Assembly: GCA_963820035.1 (NCBI GenBank)
Contig: CAWFYK010000004.1
Span: 682,001-746,000, forward strand
Length of the DNA stretch: 64,000 nucleotides
Reading direction: 5' to 3'
Source: JAWWPG01 sp963820035
GTDB taxonomy: Bacteria; Actinomycetota; Actinomycetes; Propionibacteriales; Nocardioidaceae
The notes beneath the pieces are model-generated. The model had not been told where the DNA came from and did no database searches. It saw only the letters and a list, made by a program, of their open reading frames with translations. Numbering within the stretch: the first letter of the stretch is position 1; the number at the start of each line of letters is the position of its first letter. This document shows, in pieces, positions 8,017 to 18,200 of the stretch. The translations under genes were made by a program, and so were the position numbers.

Positions 8017-9328
8017 ATGGCGGCCGGCTTCTCCGCTCTGACGACCCGGGGGCGCGCGTTCGTGGCCGCCGGGGTCGCGAGCGGGGTGTGTGCCCTCATC
8101 GTCGGCCAGAAGGACCTGCTGCGGGTTTCCCTGCTGCTCCTGGTGCTCCCGCTGCTGACCGTCCTCGTCGCCCAGCGCGCCCGCTACCTGCTCACCTGCT
8201 CCCGCACCGTCAACCCGACCCGGGTGCAGGCCGGCCAGCCTGCCGAGGTCGACCTGAGGCTCGAGAACCCGGGGCGCACCCCGACCGGGCTGATGCTGCT
8301 CGAGGACACCATCCCCTACGTGCTGGGCAGCCGGCCGAGGTTCGTCATCGACCAGCTCCGACCGCGCTGGCACCGCGAGATCACCTACACGGTGCGCTCG
8401 GATGTCCGGGGCCGCTACATCCTCGGCCCGCTGACCGTCCGGCTGACGCGACCCGTTCGGTTTCGTCGAGCTGTCCCGCTCGTTCGCGGCGCGCACCGCC
8501 GTCGTCGTCACCCCGGTCATCCACCACCTGCCCGCGACCACCCTCTCGGGTGACTGGTCGGGGGCCGGCGACAACCGCCCCAGGGCCTTCGCCGCGGCGG
8601 GCACCGAGGACATCACCGTCCGCGAGTACCGGCTCGGCGACGATCTCCGCCGGGTGCACTGGCGGTCGACCGCCCGCACCGGCGAGCTGATGGTGCGTCG
8701 CGAGGAGCAGCCGCACCAGAGTCGGGTGACGGTGCTGCTCGACACCCGGATGACCGCGCACCGCGGGTCGGGGCCGTCCTCGTCGTTCGAGTACGCCGTC
8801 TCCGCGGCCGCCTCGATCGCCAGTCACCTGGCCGGAAACGGCTTCGTCGTCCGGATGCTGGTGGACACGCAGGGTGCGGCGGACTCCACCTGGCACGACC
8901 GCGGCATCAGTGCACCGGCCGAGGTCGAGATGCTGCTCGAGTCGCTGGCCGTCATCCAGCTGTCGAACCGGGCCGACTTCGACATCACCTCGTCGGACTA
9001 CTCGGCGGCCGGCCTGGTGATCGCCGTCCTCGGGGAGATGTCGCCCAGTGACGTGGCCAGCCTCGCCGGGCTCAAGTCGGGATCCACCCGCGCGCTGGCG
9101 GTGCTGCTCGATGTCGCCGGCTGGTCACGCTCCGACGGCGGAGCCGTCCGGGTCTCGGCCAATGTCGACGACCAGGCCAAGCTGATGCGACGACAGGGCT
9201 GGTCCGTCGTCGTCGCCGGTCCCGACGACCCGCTGGCCACCGTCTGGACCGACCTGGCGCGCTCGCGTCCGAGCGTGTTCCGTCCGACCGTCCATGCCAC
9301 GATCCACGAGGACGGGCCGGCGGCATGA
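8017..9328 (+). pseudogene. DUF58 domain protein, split by a one-base frameshift near 8447
   Basis: Partner protein of MoxR. The 5' part (8017 onwards) gives a basic N-terminus, two hydrophobic segments (about residues 20-50) and a beta-rich region ending LTVRLT. After that the frame runs into arginine-rich nonsense, while the next frame continues DPFGFVELSRSFAARTAVVV and later EYRLGDDLRRVHWRSTARTGELMVRR, the DUF58 signature. One extra base in ctgacgcgac (about 8444-8452) restores a single protein of about 436 residues. Both halves keep normal coding bias, so this is either a sequencing error or a very recent mutation. The downstream gene overlaps its stop. Confidence 0.85.
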
Positions 9329-11679
9329 TCTTCAGCATGGCCGAACGCCACCGGCTGGGTGCGCTGGGCTGGCTGGCAACGGTCGCCACCTCGTTGAGCC
9401 TCTTCCCGGCTCTGGAGGAGAAGCGCTACTTCATCATCGGCGCCGGGCTGAGTGCGATCGTCGTGCTGATCGGCATGCTGGTGAGACAGCTGCACCTGCC
9501 CACCGTCGTCGCCCCGATCGTGCAGGTCCTGGTGGTCGCCGAGCTCCTGCTGCTGGGCTACGGGCACCACACCAAGCTCGGGGTGGTCCCCACCCCGGCG
9601 TCGTTCGACGCCGTGCAGCACTCCCTCTCGATCGGGATGGACGTGGCGCAGCGCTTCGCGGCGCCGGTGCCACCGACCGCCGGCCTGACCCTCATGACGG
9701 TCGGGTTCATCGCGCTGGTGGCGATCGTCGTCGACCTGCTCGCCGCCGGCCTCGGGCGGGCCCCGCTCGCCGGACTGCCGCTGCTGGCCCTCTACTCGGT
9801 GCCGGTCGCGTCGCTCCCCGACGGAGTCCCCGCGATCGCCTTCATCCCGGGAGCCGCCGCCTACCTGGCCCTGCTGATGGTCTCGGAGCGCGAGCGGCTG
9901 GCCCACTGGGGCCGCCGGGTGGCTCGGTCGTCGACCCGCGAGCAGGCGGACTCCATCGACACGTCCGGCCTGGCAGCGGCGGGTCGGCGCATCTCGGTGC
10001 TCGCGATCGCGTCCGCGGTCGTACTGCCGTTCCTGGTGCCGACGTTCACCCACACGCTCTTCCACGGCAGAGCCGGTCTCGGCAACGGCAACGGCGACTC
10101 GCTCAGCTTCAGCGACCCGATGGTGAGCCTCGCGACCAGCCTGCACGTCCACGACCCGGTCGACCTCCTCGACGTCATCAGCAAGACGACGCCGTCGTAC
10201 CTGCGTCTGGCCGTCCTCAATCAGCCCGGCCCCAACGCGTGGACCAACACCGGGATCAAGCTGTCGGACACCCAGACGGCCGAAGGCAACCTGCCGCCAC
10301 CGACCGGCCTCGCGGCAGACGTCGCCACCATCCCGCGGTCGATGTCGATCAGTCTCACCGGTTCGTTCCCCCGCGACAGCGTCTGGCTGCCGGTCCCCTT
10401 CGACATCCGAACCCTTGACATCGGCCAGCAGTTCGGCGAGCTGCCCGGTGACTTCGCCTACGTCCCGAGCGACCAGACGGTCACGAGTAGCACCAGCAAG
10501 GCACTCGCGACGGTGCGCTACTACACCGCCGGCTACGCCGACATCAACCCCACAGAGGCTCAGCTCGAGGGGTCCACACCCGCGCCGGCCGAGATCGTCA
10601 CGGACTACGGCGGGGTCCCGGCCGGGGTGCCCGCGATCGTCGGCGACGAGGCGCGGGCCGTCACCGCCAGCGCCACCAACGACTACCAGCGGGCCCTCGA
10701 CCTGCAGAGCTTCTTCCGCGACAACAACCAGTTCCACTACGACCTCAACGCCGGCTACGGCTACGGCTACCGGGCGATGGCGAAGTTCCTGCTGGCCCGC
10801 CGCGGCTACTGTCAGCACTTCGCAGCGACGATGGCGATGATGGCCCGCGAGCTCGGCATCCCCTCGCGCGTCGTGGTGGGCTTCCTGAGCCCGAGCCGGG
10901 GTGGCGGGCCGAACGCCTACGTCTTCACCTCGCACGACGCGCACGCCTGGCCGGAGCTCTACTTCGGCGGCGTCGGCTGGGTGCGGTTCGAGCCGACGCC
11001 CGGCAACGGGGCGACCATTCCGTCGTACACCCACCTCGTCAACGTGCCCACGGTGCAGCCGACGCAACCGACCAAGTCGACGGACAGCACCGGACCGGTC
11101 GGCGGCGGAAAGGTCAGCGGTGAGCAGGTCACCACCTCCGCGGCACCGTCCGCGGGCGGCGGGTCCGGAGGCGGCGGCAGCGCTGGCGGGGTGCCGCCGG
11201 TCGCCCTGCTCGCCGTGCTGGCCGTCGTCGTCCTCGGGCTGGCACCGGGCACCGTCCGCTGGGGGGTCCGACGTTCTCGGCTGGCCAGAGCGATCGATGG
11301 CGGCGACTCCTGCGAGTACGCCTGGCTCGAGCTGCGCGACCGCATCATCGACCTACGGCTGCCGTGGACCGGGTCTCTCACGCCCCGGGCCAGGAAGAAG
11401 TTCGTCGAGCCGCTCCTCGGAGGCGACCCGGACGGGGTCGCGGCGCTGGACCGGCTCAGCCTCACCATCGAGCGGTCCCGCTATGCCGGCTCACCGCTGC
11501 CGGGGGCGCATCCAGGCGACGACGCCCGCGACATCATGGCCGCCATCAGTCGCGGCACGAACGCGAAGCAGCGCGCCTGGGCATTCCTGTGGCCGGTATC
11601 GCTGATGCCGGAGCTGCGGATCGGCTGGGCCCGGATCGGGGCCAGGCTGCGGCGGCGTCCCGCTCAGCCGTCCCAGTGA
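9325..11679 (+). CDS. TgpA-type transglutaminase-like membrane protein (DUF3488/TgpA)
   Basis: 784 residues. An N-terminal block of five or six hydrophobic segments (about 1-250) is followed by an extracytoplasmic transglutaminase-like domain: RGYCQHFAATMAMMARELGIPSR (nucleophile Cys), then HDAHAWPELYFGGVGWVRFEPTPG (His and Asp region). A Gly/Ser linker, one further membrane helix (VPPVALLAVLAVVVLGLA) and a cytoplasmic tail complete it. The triad appears intact. ATGA overlap with the DUF58 stop couples it to the MoxR operon. Substrate unknown; a role in wall or surface-protein processing is inferred from the operon. Its last codons lie in a tandem repeat. Confidence 0.9.
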   Translation: MIFSMAERHRLGALGWLATVATSLSLFPALEEKRYFIIGAGLSAIVVLIGMLVRQLHLPTVVAPIVQVLVVAELLLLGYGHHTKLGVVPTPASFDAVQHSLSIGMDVAQRFAAPVPPTAGLTLMTVGFIALVAIVVDLLAAGLGRAPLAGLPLLALYSVPVASLPDGVPAIAFIPGAAAYLALLMVSERERLAHWGRRVARSSTREQADSIDTSGLAAAGRRISVLAIASAVVLPFLVPTFTHTLFHGRAGLGNGNGDSLSFSDPMVSLATSLHVHDPVDLLDVISKTTPSYLRLAVLNQPGPNAWTNTGIKLSDTQTAEGNLPPPTGLAADVATIPRSMSISLTGSFPRDSVWLPVPFDIRTLDIGQQFGELPGDFAYVPSDQTVTSSTSKALATVRYYTAGYADINPTEAQLEGSTPAPAEIVTDYGGVPAGVPAIVGDEARAVTASATNDYQRALDLQSFFRDNNQFHYDLNAGYGYGYRAMAKFLLARRGYCQHFAATMAMMARELGIPSRVVVGFLSPSRGGGPNAYVFTSHDAHAWPELYFGGVGWVRFEPTPGNGATIPSYTHLVNVPTVQPTQPTKSTDSTGPVGGGKVSGEQVTTSAAPSAGGGSGGGGSAGGVPPVALLAVLAVVVLGLAPGTVRWGVRRSRLARAIDGGDSCEYAWLELRDRIIDLRLPWTGSLTPRARKKFVEPLLGGDPDGVAALDRLSLTIERSRYAGSPLPGAHPGDDARDIMAAISRGTNAKQRAWAFLWPVSLMPELRIGWARIGARLRRRPAQPSQ

Positions 11680-11740
11680 CGAGTATGCCCAGTGACGAGT
11701 ATGCCCAGTGACGAGTATGCCCAGTGACCAATATGCCCAG
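11672..11740. repeat. 16-bp tandem repeat, 4.3 copies
   Basis: Unit CCCAGTGACGAGTATG, three perfect copies from 11672 to 11719, one variant copy (CCCAGTGACCAATATG) and a partial CCCAG. The first copy carries the stop codon of the transglutaminase gene (TGA within CAGTGACG); the rest fills the gap before the convergent DUF3040 gene. No inverted symmetry strong enough for a terminator is seen. Confidence 0.9.
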
Positions 11741-11752
11741 CGGTCCGGAGAC

Positions 11753-12145
11753 TCAGTAGTCGTCGCGGCGGCGACGCCAGCGGTCTTCCATCCGGTTCAT
11801 GAACCCCGACGGCTGGGTCGACTGGCGGCCCTTCGCCTTGCCGATCGGGTGCACGTTGCTCGGCAGGTCCGGGTCGCCGAGTCTTCGCCAGTGGGTGATC
11901 GCGAGATAGGCGCACCCGAGCATGATGACGAACCCCGCCACGGCGACGAGCGTCAGCGTGGTGACGGCACCGGCCATGAGGACGCCGATTCCGACGACGA
12001 AACCGAAGGTGGCGAGGATCGCGATGCGCTTGTGTCGCGTGCGCGACGAGGACCCGCGGATGGTCGACACGAACTTCGGGTCTTCCGCCGCGAGGGCTTC
12101 TTCCATCTGCTCCAGCAGACGCTGCTCTTCCTCTGAGAGCGGCAT
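11753..12145 (-). CDS. DUF3040 domain membrane protein
   Basis: 130 residues. The N-terminus MPLSEEEQRLLEQMEEALAAED is the DUF3040 signature and is followed by a basic stretch, then two adjacent hydrophobic segments (about residues 43-85) and a basic, Arg-rich tail ending DRWRRRRDDY. Predicted cytoplasmic N-terminus with a membrane hairpin. Function unknown for the family; it often sits near dcw and dinB genes in actinobacteria. Convergent with the transglutaminase gene and divergent from the L,D-transpeptidase gene. Confidence 0.85.
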   Translation of the reverse strand: MPLSEEEQRLLEQMEEALAAEDPKFVSTIRGSSSRTRHKRIAILATFGFVVGIGVLMAGAVTTLTLVAVAGFVIMLGCAYLAITHWRRLGDPDLPSNVHPIGKAKGRQSTQPSGFMNRMEDRWRRRRDDY

Positions 12146-12370
12146 CAGGTCCTCCCGCCGACGAGGGATATGGTGCTTCTCCTTCTCATTCTAGGCACCC
12201 GTTCCAGCTTCTGACACCCGGACAACCAAATTCCTTCTCGCTGCGTCTCATCACATGACAGGCTGGGGCGACGTTGTCGACACCCGGCACACGGGCATTT
12301 CGCCGCGCCGGGTATCGGGCGCCCCGTCCGGGGCTCCTGGGGGGCAGCGGTCACGACGTACGGAGGACGC

Positions 12371-13168
12371 ATGAAGAAGTTCGTAGCAGCGATGGCGCTC
12401 GCATTGGGGGGCTGCGCGGTGGCGTTGTCGGCTCCGGCGGCGGCGGCAGGTCCAGCGCCCCAGGCAACGGCTGCGCACGGCGCCGCATCCACGTCAGCGC
12501 TGAAGAACGTGGTGGCCAACGCGACCGGGCTGAACGCCCCGTGGGCGCGCGAGGAGGTCCACTACGGTCAGCGCGACGCCAACCCCTACGCGATCCAGCA
12601 CGTCCTCGAGCTGCAGTACCGGCTCAAGTGGGTCGGCTTGTTCGCCCCCGCACCGACCGGCTACTTCGGCTCGGTGACCCGGGCCGGGGTGAAGGAGTTC
12701 CAGGCTCGCCGGCACCTTCCGGTGTCCGGGGTCGCGACGCCCGCGACCTGGAAGCTGCTGCTGCAACGCACGATCCGACACCCCAGCTCGATCCCCGGCT
12801 TCTGCAAGACCGCAGGCTGGCACGCCTGCTACGACCGGTCGATGCACCAGGTGACGTTGTGGCGCAACGGCGCGATCTACAACACCTGGTTGGTGCGCGG
12901 CGGCGGTTACTCCACGCAGACCAGGCTCGGGACGCACAAGGTCTACTACCGCGACATCGACCACGTCTCGTCGATCTTCGGCAGCCCGATGCCCTACTCC
13001 CAGTTCTTCGACGGTGGCGAGGCGCTGCATGGGTCGCGGCTGATGATGAGCCCGTTCATCGACCACAGCCACGGCTGCGTCAACATGTACGTCGAGGACG
13101 CCCGGCAGCTCTGGGACCTCACCCACAACAAGACCCTGTGGGTCACGGTCTACGGGTCCTGGTCCTAG
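12371..13168 (+). CDS. Secreted L,D-transpeptidase with peptidoglycan-binding domain
   Basis: 265 residues. A Sec-type signal peptide (MKKFVAAMALAL..., cleavage after an AAAAG region near residue 26) is followed by a PG_binding_1 domain (about 58-115: IQHVLELQYRLKWVG...TGYFGSVTRAGVKEFQ) and a YkuD domain with the catalytic motif HSHGCVNM (about 235-242). Expected to act in the wall, forming 3-3 crosslinks or attaching proteins. ATG is preceded by GGAGGACGC. Monocistronic; it converges on dinB with a 27-bp gap. Confidence 0.92.
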   Translation: MKKFVAAMALALGGCAVALSAPAAAAGPAPQATAAHGAASTSALKNVVANATGLNAPWAREEVHYGQRDANPYAIQHVLELQYRLKWVGLFAPAPTGYFGSVTRAGVKEFQARRHLPVSGVATPATWKLLLQRTIRHPSSIPGFCKTAGWHACYDRSMHQVTLWRNGAIYNTWLVRGGGYSTQTRLGTHKVYYRDIDHVSSIFGSPMPYSQFFDGGEALHGSRLMMSPFIDHSHGCVNMYVEDARQLWDLTHNKTLWVTVYGSWS

Positions 13169-13195
13169 ACCGGATCATCTGGTCTCAGGTCCAGG

Positions 13196-14395
13196 TCAGG
13201 GTCTGCTCCCGGCCAGCAGTGTCGCGGGCAGCACGGCTTGGTGGCCGAAACGGAGGGTGGCCCGGTCGACGGCACGCTCCGCGTCCTCCCAGCCGTGCTC
13301 CCGCGCCCCCAGCATCAGCTGGCGGGTTGCGGACGCGACGTCGATGAGGCCCTGCATCCGGACACCGACCAGCCGCAGCCGGGCCCGCTGCAGCCCGAGG
13401 GCGGCGAACAGCTCGAGGGCCGTCCGGTAGATCTCCGGGGTCAGGTTGGTGGAATCGCGCAGCGTGCGTGAGCGGGTGATCGTGGTGAAGTCGGAGAACC
13501 GCACCTTCAGCACGACGGTGCGTCCGGTCAGCCCCGCCGTCCGCATCCGGGCGGCTACCTTGCGGCTGAGCCGCAGCAGCTCCCGGGCGACCACGTCGGG
13601 GTCGTCGGTGTCCCGACCGAACGTCTCGTCGGACCCGATGCTGTGGTCGGGCTCGTCCGGGCCCCGGCGAGCGGTCACCGGTCGGTTCGTCTCGCCCCAG
13701 GCCAGCGCGTGCAGCTGCCGGCCGAGACCCGGGCCCATGGCCCGCTGCAACGTGGCGACCGGGCTGTTGGCGAGGTCGCCGACGGTCCGCAGACCCAGCC
13801 GGCGAAGCTGCTCGGCCGTCTTCTCCCCCACTCCCCACAGCTCGTCGACCGGCAGCGGATGCAGGAAGGCCGTCACCTCGTGGGGCGCGACGATGACCAG
13901 ACCGTCCGGTTTCGCCCGCCGCGACGCCAGCTTGGCGAGCTGGGTGGTGGCGGAGATCCCCACCGAGCAGGTGATCCGCTGCTCGTCGGCGATCCTGGCC
14001 CGAAGGTACTCACCGATGGCGACGGCGGACGGGAACCTGCGGAGCGCACCGGTGATGTCGAGGAACGCCTCGTCCATCGACAGCGTCTCGACCAGCGGCG
14101 TCACGCTGCGGAACGTCTCCATGACGGCGGCGGAGACCGCGCTCACCTCGTCGTAGTCGGGATGGATGACGACCGCCTGCGGACACATCCGCCGAGCCTT
14201 CGTCATCGACATCGCGGAGCGGATGCCGAAGCGGCGGGCGGCGTAGGACGCGGACAGCACCACACCCCGGTTGCCGCCGCCGGCGATCACCGGCACCCCC
14301 TGCAGCTCCGGCTTGTCGCGAATCGCCACCGCGGCATAGAACGCGTCCATGTCGACGTGCAGGACGGTGCAGCCGGAGGTGTCGGCGGTGGTCAT
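13196..14395 (-). CDS. dinB: Y-family DNA polymerase IV (DinB)
   Basis: 399 residues. Catalytic motifs are intact: HVDMDAFYAAV (first acidic cluster) and SMDEAFLDIT (second), followed by the helix-hairpin-helix region (LWGVGEKTAEQLRRLGLRTVGDLA) and a little-finger domain with the DETFGRD stretch. Translesion synthesis enzyme. It is the last gene of a minus-strand series DUF6504-dnaE2-methyltransferase-dinB whose first gene lies behind a perfect LexA box; the 43-bp gap to the methyltransferase is filled by a short tandem repeat. Confidence 0.94.
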   Translation of the reverse strand: MTTADTSGCTVLHVDMDAFYAAVAIRDKPELQGVPVIAGGGNRGVVLSASYAARRFGIRSAMSMTKARRMCPQAVVIHPDYDEVSAVSAAVMETFRSVTPLVETLSMDEAFLDITGALRRFPSAVAIGEYLRARIADEQRITCSVGISATTQLAKLASRRAKPDGLVIVAPHEVTAFLHPLPVDELWGVGEKTAEQLRRLGLRTVGDLANSPVATLQRAMGPGLGRQLHALAWGETNRPVTARRGPDEPDHSIGSDETFGRDTDDPDVVARELLRLSRKVAARMRTAGLTGRTVVLKVRFSDFTTITRSRTLRDSTNLTPEIYRTALELFAALGLQRARLRLVGVRMQGLIDVASATRQLMLGAREHGWEDAERAVDRATLRFGHQAVLPATLLAGSRP

Positions 14396-14406
14396 CTGCC
14401 ACCCGC

Positions 14407-14452
14407 CTCAGTGTGGGTGTGGCTCAGTGTGGGTGGGCTCAGCGTGGGTGGG
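14407..14452. repeat. 15-16 bp imperfect tandem repeat, 3 copies
   Basis: CTCAGTGTGGGTGTGG, CTCAGTGTGGGTGGG, CTCAGCGTGGGTGGG. It spans the end of the methyltransferase gene (its stop codon is inside the last copy) and most of the gap before dinB. Together with the repeats at 11672, 18121 and 19656 it suggests recurrent slippage-type expansion in this chromosome. Confidence 0.8.
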
Positions 14453-15182
14453 CAGCGTCCTTGCGGGCCAGCAGGTGCAGGTGGGTGGCCAGCGGCATGA
14501 AGTCGGCATGGGTACAGACGGCGGCCTCCAGCTCCCCCAGCTGTTCGGCCGCACCAGGCTCCGCGTCGAGGACCCGGCTGCTGACGTGGTCGCTGAACAC
14601 CCGGACGCCCCGCATCTCGGCGACGGTGAGGTCGGCCGCCGCCACCAGCCCCTCGAGCTGACGGCGGGAGAACCGTCGGGGGGACTGGTCGCTGTCGTCC
14701 TCGAGCATCGAGATCGCCTCGTCGATATGACCGCCGAGGACCCGCGCGAACACCGCGCCGGACTGCTGGGTCGCCAGCACGCTGAGGTGCCCCCCTGCCC
14801 GGAGGACGTCGGCAGCCGCCAGCACCGCCTGCAGCGGCTCGTCGACGATCTCGAGCACCCCGTGGCACACCACGACGTCGACGCTCGACGGTCCCACCAG
14901 CTCCGGCAGGGTGGCGGCATCGCCGATGACCCCGCGCACCGATGACGTGACATCGGCCTCGGCGGCCCGGCGCTCCAGGGCGGCCAGGGCGTTGGGGCTG
15001 GGGTCGACGACGGTGACCTGGTGACCGAGCTCGGCGACGGCGACCGCCAGCCCACCGGTGCCGCCACCGAGGTCGACGACATGCAGCCCGGCACCCGCGC
15101 CAACCGGGCCGGACCCCAGCACCTGGCGCAGCGCGTCCCACACCACGGCATCGCGTAGGACACCACGCCGAGGCACCACCAC
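14439..15182 (-). CDS. Class I SAM-dependent methyltransferase
   Basis: 247 residues. Rossmann-type motif I is VVDLGGGTGGLAV (about 37-49), motif II VTVVDPSPNAL, and post-I acidic VVVCHGVLEIVDE; similar in layout to SmtA/UbiE-like small-molecule methyltransferases. A GTG start at 15182 is preceded by AAGGAG with 7-base spacing; two further GTGs follow immediately. It lies 81 bp downstream of dnaE2 and 43 bp upstream of dinB on the same strand, so it is probably co-transcribed with the SOS genes. Substrate unknown. Confidence 0.85.
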   Translation of the reverse strand: MVVPRRGVLRDAVVWDALRQVLGSGPVGAGAGLHVVDLGGGTGGLAVAVAELGHQVTVVDPSPNALAALERRAAEADVTSSVRGVIGDAATLPELVGPSSVDVVVCHGVLEIVDEPLQAVLAAADVLRAGGHLSVLATQQSGAVFARVLGGHIDEAISMLEDDSDQSPRRFSRRQLEGLVAAADLTVAEMRGVRVFSDHVSSRVLDAEPGAAEQLGELEAAVCTHADFMPLATHLHLLARKDAAHPR

Positions 15183-15263
15183 GAGCTGACTCCTTCCCGG
15201 GGCCGACCGCGTCCGGCCCGGTCCTCCAACCCTAATGTCTGGACCGCCCGGGTCCGGGGAGCG

Positions 15264-18200
15264 CTAGCCACCGGCGCTGCCGGGGCTGGAGTGCCAGAGC
15301 TTGCGGGGCGCGGTCTTCGTCTCGACGCCGGCGGGTTTGATGTCGGCGTACGGCGACTGCCGGAACCCGCTCGGATGCACGAGGACCCGCCGGGGCTGCT
15401 GCGGCTCGCCGAACCCGGCCGGGACCACATCGAGGATCGCGTGCACCCCCGTCATCCCGTCGCGCTGCCACGCGGCGTAGAGGTCCGGCAGCTCCCAGCA
15501 TCCGGTGGCCCGCAGCGATATCCCTCTCGGCCCGGTACGGCGTACCTCCCCCCTGACCACCAGCAACCAGGAGTGGAAGACCGTCGCGGCGTACGGCCCT
15601 TGGACGTCCTCGAAGAACGTGGCGTCGACCGGCCCGGTGCCGTCGTCGAGGGTCAGGAAGATCACCCGGCGGCCGGACCGGATGGGCGGCGTCTGGGTGG
15701 CCACCTTGACGCCGGCGACGAGCAGCTCCTGCCTGTTGCGGCGTCTCAGCAGGTCGCGTGACCAGGTGACCCCGAGGTCGCGGAGCATCGGGGCGTAGAA
15801 GTCGACGGCATGGTGGCTGACGTCGAGGCCGAGGACCTCGAGCTCGGCCCGGACCCGTTCGGCTCCCGACATCTCCGGCAGCCCGGAGGCCTCGGTGAGC
15901 GCCGGGACGTCGTCGAGGTCGAGGGTGAGCTGGACGGCCGTGACCGGCTCGACCGGCAGCGGACCCTGGGACTGCGCGGCCGCCAGTAAGCGTGGGTCGA
16001 CGACCGGTCGGCCGGTCGAGTCGGCCCAGCCCGCGGCGCTTCCGCTCTCCTGTCCGGCCGGCACCGGTTTGACGGGTCTGCGCTGCCCTGCTGTCGAGCC
16101 TCGTGTCGAGCGAGCGGAGGCTGCACGGACCGCCCGGTCGGTGGACCGCGTCCACCTGTCGAGCTCCGCCACCTGGAGCAGCAGGTCGCGCCGGGTCACG
16201 GTGCCCCGTCGCCGTACCGGGACCGCGGAGCCGATGCCATAGAGCGTGTCGAGCGCACCCGCCAGTACCAGCCGCTCCATGACGGGCCGTGACACCCGGG
16301 CCCGCTGCCACAGGTCGGTCAGCGAGTGGAACGGTCGCGCCGCCATGATCCGAGCCACCTCGGCGGCGCTGATGCCCTTGACCTCGTCGAGGGCCAACCG
16401 GATGCCGTAAGAGGAGCCGTCCCGATCGGTCCCGCGATCTCCGACCGCGCCGCTGTCGTCCCCTCGATCCCCTGCAGCGCGGCCGGGGACGGGCGGCCGG
16501 GTGTGCGGCGCCGCGAGCCGCTCGACCCGGTAGACGTCGTCGGAGACGTTGACGTCGAGCGGCAGCACGGCGATCCCGAACTGGCGGGCGTCGTCGAGGA
16601 TCAGCCGTTTGGGATACATGCCCGGGTCGTGAGTGAGGACGCCGGCCAGGAACGCGGCGGGGTGGTGCGCCTTGAGCCACGCCGACTGGAAGGTGGGCAG
16701 CGCGAACGCGGCGGCATGGGCCTTGCAGAACCCGAACGAGGCGAAGGCCTCCAGCACCTCCCAGACCCGTGTGACGGTGCCGAGCGGGTAACCACAGCCG
16801 AGCGCCCGAGGGAAGAACCAGGTCTTGACGCCGTCCTTGGCGTCCCGGTTGCCGAGCGACCGGCGTACCTCGTCGGCCTCGGCCAGCGAGCAGCCGGCGA
16901 AGATCGCGATCATCTCGATGACCTGCTCGTGGAACACCACCACGCCCTGGGTCTGCTCCAGCACCGGCTTCAGGTCGGGGTGCAGGTACTCCGCCTCGGA
17001 CCAGCCGTGCCGGGCCCGCAGGAACGGGTTGATCATGTCGCTCTTGACCGGCCCCGGCCGGAACAGCGAGATGTCGATGATGATGTCCTCGAACCTCTCG
17101 AGCGGGAACTTCCCCACCAGCTCACGCTGGCCCGGCGACTCGATCTGGAAGCACCCGAGCGTCTTCGTGCTCTGGATCAGCGTGTAGGTCGCCGGGTCGT
17201 CCCGCGGCACCTGGGACTCGTCGTCGAGGTCGATCTCCACCTCGTCGACCCGCGCTACCTCGGCGACGGCATGCGCCATCGCCGACTGCATCCGGATCCC
17301 GAGCACGTCGAGCTTGAGCAGCCCGAGGTCCTCGACGTCGTCCTTGTCGAACTGGCTCATCGGGTAGCCGAGGAAGCTGGCCTCGACGGGGGTGCGGTCG
17401 AGCAGCGTCGCGTCGGACAGCAGCACACCGCACGGGTGGACGGCGATGTGCCGCGGCAGCCCGTCGAGCTTCTCGACGAGCTCGAAGAGCATGTCGAGAC
17501 GGGCCTCCCCGAGCCGGACCGCGCGCAGCTCCGGGAGCTCGCGCATGGCGGTACGGGCATCCCGGGCCCGGATGTGCGGGAACGCCTTGGCGATCGAGTC
17601 GATCTCGCCGGGCGGCATGCCGAGCGCCGCCCCGACGTCACGGATCGCGTGCCGCACCCGGTAGGTGTCCATCATCGAGACGCAGGCGCAGCGCTCCCCG
17701 GTATAGCGCTCGAGGATCCGCTCGTAGACCTCGAGCCGGCGCGCGGACTCCACGTCGACGTCGATGTCGGGCAGCGCCATCCGCAACGGTGACAGGAACC
17801 GCTCCATCAGCAGGCCGTAGCGCATCGGGTCGACGCCGGACACCCCGATCAGGAAGTTGACCAGGCTGCCGGCTCCCGACCCGCGCGCCGCCGCGCGCAC
17901 CCCCATGTCGCGGACCAGGTCGACGACGTCGGCGACCGTGAGGAAGTAGGTGGCGTAGCCGAGCCGGTCGATCACCCCGAGCTCGTCGTCGAGCCGGGAC
18001 CGGACGGCGGCCAGGTCGACGCCGGAGCCGTAGCGCCGGCCGATACCTGCCTCGCAGCGAGCCCGGAGTACGGCGTCGCCGGACGTCGAGGCCACACCCA
18101 GCCCCGAGCCATTCGATCCGGAGACATCCAGCTCAGTGACATCCAGCTCAGTGACATCCAGCCCAGTGACATCCAGCTCAGGGAAGTGCACCTCGCCGAG

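Noticed and set aside
8998..11067. A 689-codon minus-strand frame opposite the DUF58 and transglutaminase genes
   Set aside because: Composition is His/Arg/Glu/Gln-rich nonsense without motifs, while the plus strand carries clear family sequence throughout.
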